A stretch of DNA of 64,000 nucleotides from Zerene cesonia (Eukaryota > Arthropoda > Insecta > Lepidoptera > Pieridae). The DNA lies in NCBI RefSeq assembly GCF_012273895.1, contig NC_052109.1, forward strand, positions 1,860,001 to 1,924,000, in the 5' to 3' direction. Shown here one piece after another: positions 1 to 9,600 of the stretch; positions within the stretch are counted from its first letter, which is position 1, and every line of letters starts with the position of its first letter. Both the position numbers and the translations under genes were made by a program. A model generated the notes under the pieces. The model did no database searches. It was given only the letters and a program-made list of their open reading frames with translations, and was not told where the DNA came from.

Positions 1-257
1 AACACCACATGTTAATATTGAGTTGAAACATTTTTTCTTTTTTTTCTGTTTCATGTATATTGTGGGTAATGGGGCACCTAAGCATTTTCAATGAGGTATC
101 TATCAATAAATTTGTCAGAAATGTTAAAATTTATTAATAATATATTTGGGAGGCAACTCATTTTAATTTTAACTAACGTTTAATAAGTAACATAAAATCG
201 ACCGTTTAAGTGTGTAAAAAATTACAAAAAAAAGTCAAATCATTTAAATTTACTTAC

Positions 258-305
258 GTTTATAACGCAGCATGTAACCTCCTTTGATTTGTGTTCCGCC
301 ATGTT
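258..305 (-). CDS. Candidate 48-nt internal exon of an unidentified gene
   Basis: On the minus strand a pyrimidine-rich acceptor (ATTTCAG) directly precedes this stretch and a strong donor (GTAAGTA) directly follows it, enclosing 48 nt, a multiple of three. One open frame is Gly-rich and reads HGGTQIKGGYMLRYKR; a second open frame also exists, and the third has a stop. I do not recognise the family. If real, the rest of the gene lies off the left edge (downstream) and to the right (upstream), and the LTR element at 418-2897 sits in its upstream intron in antisense orientation. I found no partner exon, so this is a splice-signal prediction only. Confidence 0.3.
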
Positions 306-417
306 CTGAAATAAAAAAAAAATCTCATTAAATAAGCTGTGTATAGACTGTTAATTATGAGAATATGTTTTGTTTTTAAATATTTGATGATTACACAGCA
401 CACATTATTTACACTTT

Positions 418-723
418 TGTTAAGTACATATATCACGCACTTATTATAAGAAGATGCATAAGGCCACCCAGTAAGAACTTCTACCCGGTAACGATTGCAA
501 CATCGCGCACACCTGCGGTACACCTGCGATTCCAGAAAAGATGACGGCAATCCACGACCACGACGCTGCCCCGCCGAAGAAACACTCTTGGTTCCAACAT
601 TGAACCGGAGGGACGTAGTAAATAAGTTAGATATAATTTAAAATGTAATTTTTTTAATACATTAAATTATTAATAAGTAAATTTCGGTTTTTTTTGCGCC
701 TTCGCGGGTCGGTCAATTTAATT
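418..723 (+). repeat. 5' LTR
   Basis: This is the left copy of the 306-bp direct repeat. It starts TGTTAAGTAC and ends TTTAATT. It follows target-site copy CTTT at 414-417 and runs straight into the primer-binding site at about 723-733. No mismatch to the right LTR was seen on direct comparison. Confidence 0.9.
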
Positions 724-733
724 GGCGCAGTCT
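723..733 (+). promoter_or_regulatory. Retroelement primer-binding site
   Basis: TGGCGCAGTC follows the 5' LTR; its first T is the last LTR base, as is usual in gypsy-group elements. The same motif serves as tRNA-Ser-type PBS in 17.6/297-like retrotransposons. It would prime minus-strand DNA synthesis. Confidence 0.75.
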
Positions 734-1282
734 TGTGGATAATCCTTGAGAGCCGTCTCTCGGAACGCGAAAACTACACACATCGCTATTCCATCGGAGG
801 GACGACGACGGGGATCCAGAACCTACATCCATTGGCCAACGCAACGCGAAGGGTATCAGAACATTGATACTGCAAGAAAGGCCGAAATTAAATTACTGTA
901 AGTACACTAATTATTCTCTTAGTGACTTGCCATTCCTAGAATTTTAAGTTTCCCTTTATTTTACTTCCTAGATTACCCATTCACGGGAACCGAGGAACCG
1001 TAGCGCGTAGGTTTAAATATTAATTCATCACGAATTAATTTTCGAATTTTACAAAATCGATTGTAAAATTCAAATATAGATTTTAGATAAAAAAAAAACT
1101 TATTAAAAGTTTAAACATTACTTATTTACGAATTAATTTTCGAATTTTACGAATTAATTCATTTTAAAATTGAAATATGTTATATAAACATCATTAATAA
1201 TTTCTTTTTAATATAACGAAGTTAAACTAGGCTATTATTATAGTAATAGAAATATAGTTATAGTTTTTATATTCCCGGTTGT
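734..1282 (+). other. Retroelement leader, with candidate splice donor at 898
   Basis: This is non-coding sequence between the primer-binding site and the gap. No long reading frame is visible. CTGTAAGTA at 896-904 is a near-consensus splice donor (GT at 898-899). In errantiviruses env is made from a spliced mRNA whose donor lies in or near the leader, so this site is a natural candidate, but the matching acceptor would be inside the gap. Confidence 0.5.
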
Positions 1283-2282
1283 NNNNNNNNNNNNNNNNNN
1301 NNNNNNNNNNNNNNNNNNNNNNNNNNNNNNNNNNNNNNNNNNNNNNNNNNNNNNNNNNNNNNNNNNNNNNNNNNNNNNNNNNNNNNNNNNNNNNNNNNNN
1401 NNNNNNNNNNNNNNNNNNNNNNNNNNNNNNNNNNNNNNNNNNNNNNNNNNNNNNNNNNNNNNNNNNNNNNNNNNNNNNNNNNNNNNNNNNNNNNNNNNNN
1501 NNNNNNNNNNNNNNNNNNNNNNNNNNNNNNNNNNNNNNNNNNNNNNNNNNNNNNNNNNNNNNNNNNNNNNNNNNNNNNNNNNNNNNNNNNNNNNNNNNNN
1601 NNNNNNNNNNNNNNNNNNNNNNNNNNNNNNNNNNNNNNNNNNNNNNNNNNNNNNNNNNNNNNNNNNNNNNNNNNNNNNNNNNNNNNNNNNNNNNNNNNNN
1701 NNNNNNNNNNNNNNNNNNNNNNNNNNNNNNNNNNNNNNNNNNNNNNNNNNNNNNNNNNNNNNNNNNNNNNNNNNNNNNNNNNNNNNNNNNNNNNNNNNNN
1801 NNNNNNNNNNNNNNNNNNNNNNNNNNNNNNNNNNNNNNNNNNNNNNNNNNNNNNNNNNNNNNNNNNNNNNNNNNNNNNNNNNNNNNNNNNNNNNNNNNNN
1901 NNNNNNNNNNNNNNNNNNNNNNNNNNNNNNNNNNNNNNNNNNNNNNNNNNNNNNNNNNNNNNNNNNNNNNNNNNNNNNNNNNNNNNNNNNNNNNNNNNNN
2001 NNNNNNNNNNNNNNNNNNNNNNNNNNNNNNNNNNNNNNNNNNNNNNNNNNNNNNNNNNNNNNNNNNNNNNNNNNNNNNNNNNNNNNNNNNNNNNNNNNNN
2101 NNNNNNNNNNNNNNNNNNNNNNNNNNNNNNNNNNNNNNNNNNNNNNNNNNNNNNNNNNNNNNNNNNNNNNNNNNNNNNNNNNNNNNNNNNNNNNNNNNNN
2201 NNNNNNNNNNNNNNNNNNNNNNNNNNNNNNNNNNNNNNNNNNNNNNNNNNNNNNNNNNNNNNNNNNNNNNNNNNNNNNNNNN
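1283..2282. other. Assembly gap 1 (1000 N)
   Basis: Exactly 1000 N, the fixed size used for gaps of unknown length. It falls inside the LTR retrotransposon. A full gypsy-type interior is several kb, so the real distance is probably much longer than shown, unless the copy is internally deleted. Confidence 0.97.
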
Positions 2283-2284
2283 CG

Positions 2285-2569
2285 ATAAATTTAGATAAAT
2301 TACACGCTAGCAGCAGAGCTATATCAATGGAATTGCCTATCAATAGTAACAACGGATACGAGATTCTCTATATGCAGCCTTCCATAATACCGATATATGT
2401 TATATTAATATTGAGTGCAGTTGCCCTAGTGACATGGTATGTCGTACGGAGAGTACGTACATCAAAGCCTATTACTACGAGTGTTCATGATAATCAAAAG
2501 GAAGAAATAGAGCATCAATCGGCGGAGTGTGAAATTTCAGCGATATTAACGAGCCTTGCCCGCCAATAG
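2285..2569 (+). CDS. C-terminal part of an env-like membrane protein of the LTR element
   Basis: The frame is open from the gap edge to a stop at 2567-2569, so the ATG at 2327 is probably internal and not the true start. It encodes a hydrophobic membrane span (core IIPIYVILILSAVALVTWYV, about residues 20-39 counted from that ATG), a basic stop-transfer (RRVR) and a tail of about 40 residues. It ends just 12 bp before the polypurine tract, where the third gene (env) of errantiviruses sits. Only the anchor and tail are visible; the ectodomain would lie in the gap. Family assignment rests on position and topology, not on sequence similarity. Confidence 0.6.
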   Translation: MNLDKLHASSRAISMELPINSNNGYEILYMQPSIIPIYVILILSAVALVTWYVVRRVRTSKPITTSVHDNQKEEIEHQSAECEISAILTSLARQ

Positions 2570-2581
2570 TCGCTGAACTTC

Positions 2582-2591
2582 AGGAGGGAGG
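2582..2591 (+). promoter_or_regulatory. Polypurine tract of the LTR element
   Basis: AGGAGGGAGG lies directly before the 3' LTR start (TGTTAAG at 2592). Such a tract primes plus-strand DNA synthesis in LTR elements. Confidence 0.8.
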
Positions 2592-2897
2592 TGTTAAGTA
2601 CATATATCACGCACTTATTATAAGAAGATGCATAAGGCCACCCAGTAAGAACTTCTACCCGGTAACGATTGCAACATCGCGCACACCTGCGGTACACCTG
2701 CGATTCCAGAAAAGATGACGGCAATCCACGACCACGACGCTGCCCCGCCGAAGAAACACTCTTGGTTCCAACATTGAACCGGAGGGACGTAGTAAATAAG
2801 TTAGATATAATTTAAAATGTAATTTTTTTAATACATTAAATTATTAATAAGTAAATTTCGGTTTTTTTTGCGCCTTCGCGGGTCGGTCAATTTAATT
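2592..2897 (+). repeat. 3' LTR
   Basis: This is the right copy of the 306-bp direct repeat, identical by eye to 418-723. It is followed by target duplication CTTT at 2898-2901. Confidence 0.9.
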
Positions 2898-4524
2898 CTT
2901 TATTAAGTACTATTTAGAAGTTATTAATTGAAGATCAACAAAAAATATGAGAAGATTTTTTCGAGAGAGATTTGAGAGAGTTTCACCACGAAATATAACT
3001 AAATAAACATATCACACAGAATCTCCGTTGCTTTCCAACAATTTAACTCTTATACGATTATACTATCTTTATTTTAACAGTAAAACGCAACCAAGTGGAA
3101 TTTACAAACCATTTATTTATCAACAGAAACAAAACTGCGCTCATTGTGAATACCTTGGCTTTTATACTTATAACGTAAACAGGGAAATAGAAATTCGACG
3201 AAATTGAATGATTACGATATGTTCACTATATTAACTACTTATGTTATACTTCTCCGGAGGGTTTATAAACAATTTATCTACATTTAACTAAACTTCATCA
3301 GTAATATCATCCAAATTGAAGACTAGACACATATTTATTAGGAGGAATATTTATTTTCCATTATTTAACCATTCGTCGGTCGCGTCGGCGTTAACCTTTG
3401 CAAAATATTCAGAAAAATCAGTACGTAAAATATTTTGTTAGCTTACAACAATAACACGCGTTATTAATGTACTCCGTTATTCCATTTCTAGACATTTTTG
3501 ATGGACAATCACCGAAAAATACACCCATGTTTGCGGTAAACAGGAAAATTTGATCAGAAAAGTACGAAGCGTACGCTTACGTGAGCAGAATTTGTTATAA
3601 AATTATGACTCGAGCGTAAAACACACGAATTCGAGTATAAATGTGTAAAATGGGATAATAAAATTTGTTATTCTGATATTTCTTCATTGTTTCTTTTTCC
3701 GTCGTTATCGTGTATTGTTCTCATGCTTTTACATACGTTTGTTAGGTGGAATATTACAGCTTTGTACAGATGCACAAACTGATGATGATGATTATGAGAA
3801 AGAACGAAGTAGGCTACATACGACGTAAGGTAACATTTTCTAATTTACTTAAATAAAAGTCTCCACTACTCAACATTGATTATACTGACGAAATAAATTT
3901 ATCTTGAGCAGTAGTTTCATAATTGTTAAAAGCAACCATAATTATCTGGTGAAACCTCAGGTCCATTCTACTTCTAATATTTCCGTAGACTACGGACAAT
4001 AAATCGTAAAACAAAGATTTAGTATTTGATATACAACATCCAGCATAGCAGTCCAAATGAACCCCAATATCATTTACATATTGATCACAGTTGAACCCAA
4101 TTCCAAATTAGATGGCACATTATTTATACAAATAAACATTTTACGAGTGCAATAAAGTTTAAAACAGTCGGATTTATTAAGAGCTTTCAGATTTCATGAA
4201 CGTTTATGGATAGGATTAACGCAGATGCGTACTGTTACAAGCACGTTAATTTATCGATTGTATTATCTTGGACTGAAAAGTGTTGTAAAGGGTTTTAATT
4301 ACAACCATTGTTGCGACGCGAAGCCATTCGAATATGAATTACATTAACTAAACGAGAATTTCGATCTCGCTGGAGCTTTTATATGATTTTTCATAAATAA
4401 TTGATATTAATAATATTGTTATGAATTACCCAGAATATTTATTTATAATGAAAATGTGTTATATACCGCAAAATTGGGAAATAGTCGTCCTGAAACTTTT
4501 GGCCGATTTCCTTTTTCTCACCAT

Positions 4525-4680
4525 TCCCAGGCCATTCCTTCTTAAAAGCGGGCAGTACACTCGCAAAGGTAGTGATTCTGCGAATGCGTTCATGGGTGGT
4601 AGTGATCGCTTACCATCAGACGAACCACCAGTACAGTTGCTCTATGATGAACAATTGAACGTAGACCATCTCACCAATTA
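4525..4680 (+). repeat. Lepidopteran dispersed repeat fragment (family C)
   Basis: It contains GGGTGGTAGTGATCGCTTAC followed by CATCAGACGAACC. The same signature occurs at 30575-30625 (plus) and reversed at 19910-19960. This phrase is characteristic of a very common lepidopteran repeat. The exact family is not assigned. Confidence 0.5.
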
Positions 4681-6430
4681 AAAATTTTACTGCAATTACG
4701 ATTAAAATAAACAGATTTTTAACTTATAATCTCAATAACAACAACTTATACAATTGAATTTGTATTTTAAAATGTTCTAGTCAAATCTTTAAGGAATTAC
4801 CTACACTAGATAGAAAAAATATACAAGAACAAAGCCCAGTATTCTTATATTATTAAGGAGTAACTACTTCTACGGAAGCTATGTCAAAGTAATCTAATAT
4901 TAAATGCGAGCAGCGAACGACAATTCTGTGGCGATCTTGCTAATTTCATTTCACGAATTTTATATGCACGTGCCACAATGCTCTTATTCTGTGAAAGGGA
5001 ATCTATTGTAACCATGTTGAAGGAGCAAGTTGAATAATTTTACACGCGATTATACTCCTTGTTGACTATATTATTAAGTTTCTTATAATTCCATATAGAG
5101 GTACGAAAATTTATTTGCTAATTACAATTAATCATTTATATTCAATGTGATATTTTAACGTGTTTACGTTGTAATGTCTTTAGAAATGAGTTTGTGGGAT
5201 TATCATATATAATAGGGACATACGTAGCATGTTATATTTTTTGGCGAAGAATCTCTTACTAATCGATTAAATTTCACGCCAAGAGAAGAACGATATCCCA
5301 AGTGTAAGACAAAGCTGCCATTCACGAACATAAAATTAAAAGTTGAACGACTCCTTCTAACGTAGTAATTAGTAATCTATCTATTCAGCTTAATAAGAAA
5401 TACAGCAACATATAACAATGTATAAATACGAACGTAGGGACACGAGAATTTTATATATTAGAATCAAAATCGGTGCCGGTGTACGGGGACGAAATTCAAA
5501 TATCTTTGAGATTTACACCACACATTAAACAAGATTAAATAACAAATCTGTATAATAAAAAATAATGCGCATGCCAATTATAAACCACTTCACTTTATGC
5601 AATCAATCAACCAATTTCTATTTGTATAAATGAAACCTACTAGATTACAAAATAATCGGATCAAAAGTTTTCCCTATAAAGTCAATAATTCAACTAAAGA
5701 GCTTTATCCCAGCGCTATCGTATCGGAGATCAAGAGCGGCTATAATTTATAAAAAAACTGCAAGGCAGGTGGCCTCTCAGGCGCTTCGGGTTGATATTAC
5801 TTTTATGCTAATATCTGTTGACACGAAAGAAAATGAGCCATCGAACGGAGCTGAATTGAAAAGCCTTCAAATTGCCTCCAAATAGATTGTATTTATAAGT
5901 TTTAGAAGTGCGAATATATTTGAGTATATAAGTGTTTTAATACTTTATTCAACATTTCAAATCCGTTCACCGTGGTTGGGAATATATTAAAAGTTTGAAT
6001 TTTAAAATTGTCATATTTGTAAAATGTTTGTACAGAATAGTGTGAATTGAACAAATTTTAAATGGTTTTCAATAAAGTATTACAAACATAAATTAGAACT
6101 GTTAACGCATTCGAATCGCGTCTGTTATTTTGTTGCAATAATTACTCACAAGCCTCGAGCTTTGCCCCAGTTGAATCAGTGTGTAAAGTTTTCTATGTTA
6201 TTCCAGATAATAAATCAGTGGAGGGTAACTATTTCATAATAATAATGATAGAAATCTTTATGTACGTAATAATCTTACAGGTACAATGTAATTTCCATTC
6301 GTTTTTACAATTTTGTTTCTGATTTTCACAGATCCGAAAGGACTTACTTCAATTTATAGGATCTTCACCCTTTTAAACAGATGTAAAATAAGAATATTTT
6401 TGTTGAAATCCATATTAATATTATAAACCT

Positions 6431-6575
6431 GAAGAGTTTGTTTGTTTAATCGCACTAATCTCAGGAACTTCAAGTCCGATTTGAAAATTCTTTTAGTGTT
6501 ATATAGCCCATTTATTGAGGATGGTTATAGGCTATATATGTACCACGGGCGAAGCCGGGGCGGACCACTAGTATT
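6431..6575 (-). repeat. Lepidopteran dispersed repeat (family A), reversed
   Basis: Read on the minus strand it starts ACTAGTGGTCCGCCCCGGCT and ends near AAACAAACAAACTCTTCAGG, the ends of a ubiquitous lepidopteran repeat. Related copies lie at 18703-18900, 21297-21470, 24469-24625, 55183-55330 and 58660-58845. Family name unassigned; probably non-autonomous. Confidence 0.6.
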
Positions 6576-9419
6576 TTATATATAAATAGTTGGATGCGAT
6601 TATGATCAATACGCATTGGATTTTAAAGCGTTTCGTACACATTTTATTCAGTAATTTAATTTTAACAAGTTTTGCCAAAAATTATTATTTTATATTTATA
6701 TTGTTCGCCCTGTGAAGGACATGAAAATAATATCGCAACGCAGTACATCTTTACTTTGGTATTACCCTGAAGCTGCCTAGCCATGGCGGCTCCTAATGCA
6801 GTCGAGCTTTGCTAGACGCGAGCCATCTTGTGATTTTATTTAAAAGTCACTGATTAAAATTCACCCGAACTTGACCCGCTTCTTGCCTCTAGAAATCCAA
6901 CCAGCCCAATTATTTCACAAACTCGAATATTACGAAATAGTTTTTATACGGCTTAGTTCTGTCCGGCATTTTGCGCGCATTCCGCGACAGCCATTGTTTG
7001 ATATTTATTATTTAAAACAAAAACAAACAATGTCTGCTAGCGGCAGCCATAGTTTTGTTTTGGCAGCAAATGGAAACGTCCAATTTTATTTATTTGTATG
7101 ATTTTTAAATTATACTGAATTAGCTTATATTTTATTTAATTTTATTTACGGACATTATATATAATGTATAAAAGTATGCTTTAAAGTTCACACACATATT
7201 TAGAGAGTGCTGTTACGTTGATATTTGAAAGAAATTTGTTATATAAATTATCGTGTATAATCTAATCGCTTAACCAATAGTCATGTTAAAAGAAATATCT
7301 TGAACTCAAGTCTGATATGGATTGCATCTTGATTCCTATTTGGGCTAAGTAGATAGGAAAACTTTGTCGAATTAAATAAAATACAGACATCAACGATTTC
7401 TCGTAAACTTTATACGCGTACTATTCATAACATTCAAAAAATTCAATTGATACAGTTTACTGATTCAGTAGATTATTTGGAAGTTTTTAGGTAAGCACCT
7501 ACCTGCCTAATTTAATAGTTTTTCGTGGAAATATCTTGAAATAAGATCATAATCTCATATGTGCTAAAATTACAAATGTATAATATAAGTGTAAATGTAT
7601 CGTGACATCTCAAAATGTCGATAAAATGTTCATGTTTTATGGCACAGCTAGCAACGTCCCTAATAAAAAATACAATATTACGATCTCAAAATGGAAATTA
7701 GCGCAGATAGGCCCTTCAAAAAGATTGAAGATTACCCGTGTTACCCGGCACTCTGTAGACACGTAACGATTGCCCTAAACCATTTTCCGTCCCTTACAAT
7801 TTCATATCGACGAAAAATGATGGATACTGTGTGCTCTGAAGAGATTTTCGATAAAGGTGCCTCTCCATACTCGTTACGTCGATCCTTCAAAGCTATTCAT
7901 TGTAAACGGTTTTCATACTATTTTATACGTCATGCTTTGAATTAAATGTTTCAATATTCGAACAGATTCTGTGACTTCAGTAATTCATAAATGGAATCTC
8001 ATATTCTGTCTTTGTTTTTGCGACTGCATAATTTTGTTCAAGTTTGTAGGTGTCTACTCTGCACACTACATGCGCAGTGCACTTCATATGGTAATTTATT
8101 TAAAAACTTCAGTTGGAGCTGTTTTGTTGATGTTATATGAAATAGGTACTTTTCCGAAACATATTCTGTTCAGACACTACATTATAAAATAGTATAAATT
8201 ATGTACCTACACCCTTTCAATTGCATAGTAAGGCAGTATAATTGACCTTTATCATATACATTATTTTGAATAAAAGCGGGTTTTCGTTTGAATACGTAAC
8301 AGATACATCTATAGTGAAGATTAAAAATAAGCGAGGAATATGTAAACAAAAAACCTAAATCCTTTGAAAAAAGCTCAAGCTAAGAAATTGTGATTTATCA
8401 ATTCATTTGGATGGACAGGAAGATTATTTTGTAAATAATAAATAAAAGGAAGACCTACAACCCGAATAGAAGTTATTCAATCGAAACAAAATGTAAAGAT
8501 GTAAAAGGTAAAATGTCATGCTTCATAACCTTTCTAAAATCATATCATCCAATGCCAACTATAACAGAATAGAATATAAAAAAAAATTGTGTCGCATACA
8601 CTCGCTACAAATATACAGTTGGCGACTACAATATTATTCTTACGAATATTTGATGTTATATGTATTTAATTTTTTTGTATATTTAACATTTACATTTCAA
8701 ATTGCCGATACGTCGAAACCATTCAAAGACAAAATAAAGTGTATATGTATAAGTTAATCCAACTGAAATATAATAAAGGTACATTTTTATGGACCCAGAA
8801 TTCATCCTGAAAAATGTAAATTTTACTAAAAAACAACGGTGAAAATTTCTAAGCGAAGTTTCAGATTGTTTCCAAAAAGCTTTTGTCTCAGAGCCGTCAG
8901 GGAGCTTCATGAACTTCGAGTACCTTCTGCGAACCTACGGAGAGTGCATTTGTATTTCGACCCAGATAGCTGACACGAAAAATCTATTACGGTCCTTTAA
9001 AATTTAGTCTAACTGAGGCAGAGTGCGGCGACGAGATCTTAGAAAATTCGAACTAGCTATTTATATGCTTTCTATTTCAAAATGGTTTATACGAGTGTAT
9101 TATTTGATTCAATTTGTTTTATAATGAATCCGCGGCTTACGCTGATAATTATGATTGACATTGAAATACATGTTATGAAATTTATATTACAACGACTATC
9201 GACATGCACCGCCATTTCTGTTCTGTAACCACATATTGATAACTGCTTCATTGCTACTTTAATGAGGGCACTGAAATAATGTAAAATGCAATCTGGCAGA
9301 AATATCATAATATCAAATAACAATGGATGGTTAATTATTGATTTAAAATTTAATTTCATCAGGCGGTTGCAATTTTAATCAACGTAAATTGACAGTTATT
9401 TTTACTGTGATTTGCGTTG

Positions 9420-9600
9420 TTTTATTGCACCTCCTGTTCTGTTTTTTGTAATGTATACTGTTTTCCTTGTAGCAAGTTGTGTAGGAGAGATCGCTGCTTA
9501 TGTGATTAGCCCGCCCGTGTTGGGCTTTTTAAATTAGTAATAATTTTTTATCGGTACTACTTTTTCTGTATCAATAAAGAGTTTATGATTTAATTTTGAT
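9420..9600 (+). repeat. LINE 3'-end-like fragment
   Basis: It contains GAGAGATCGCTGCTTATGTG, followed by ATTAGCCCGCCC and a tail with AATAAAGAG. Its reverse complement resembles the 18262-18420 fragment, which has GGCGGCCTTATCACTTAGTG. This is the usual 3' UTR signature of lepidopteran non-LTR elements. Confidence 0.45.

Larger units (their letters stand above)
418..2897 (+). mobile_element. Recent Ty3/gypsy errantivirus-type LTR retrotransposon, internal part mostly lost in a gap
   Basis: Two direct 306-bp LTRs (418-723 and 2592-2897) appear identical base for base. A 4-bp target duplication CTTT flanks the element (414-417 and 2898-2901). A primer-binding site beginning TGGCGCAGTC follows the left LTR, the form used by 17.6/297/gypsy-group elements (tRNA-Ser-like). 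A polypurine tract AGGAGGGAGG (2582-2591) precedes the right LTR. LTR ends in AATT are also typical of this group. The visible inside holds a leader of about 560 bp and the 3' end of an env-like frame; gag and pol would lie in the 1000-N gap. Identical LTRs imply recent insertion. Orientation is plus. Confidence 0.88.
2902..9400. other. Non-coding, AT-rich, with scattered repeat fragments
   Basis: No gene could be supported. Short open frames here (for example 4421-4681, 6871-7101, 7691-7945) have no recognisable domain, and the first two overlap or adjoin repeat-like sequence. Recognised fragments are listed separately at 4525-4680 and 6431-6575. The rest reads as intron or intergenic DNA. 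Confidence 0.6.

Noticed and set aside
260..550. Open frame on the minus strand repeated at 2515-2724
   Set aside because: The repeated part lies inside both LTRs and begins at a non-ATG codon; it is duplicated because the LTR is duplicated, with no sign of coding.
1267..2352. Long open frames running through the N gaps (also at 12.7, 16.2 and 41.1 kb)
   Set aside because: N runs contain no stops, so the frames are artefacts. Only the cathepsin exon is real, because both flanks are coding in the same family.
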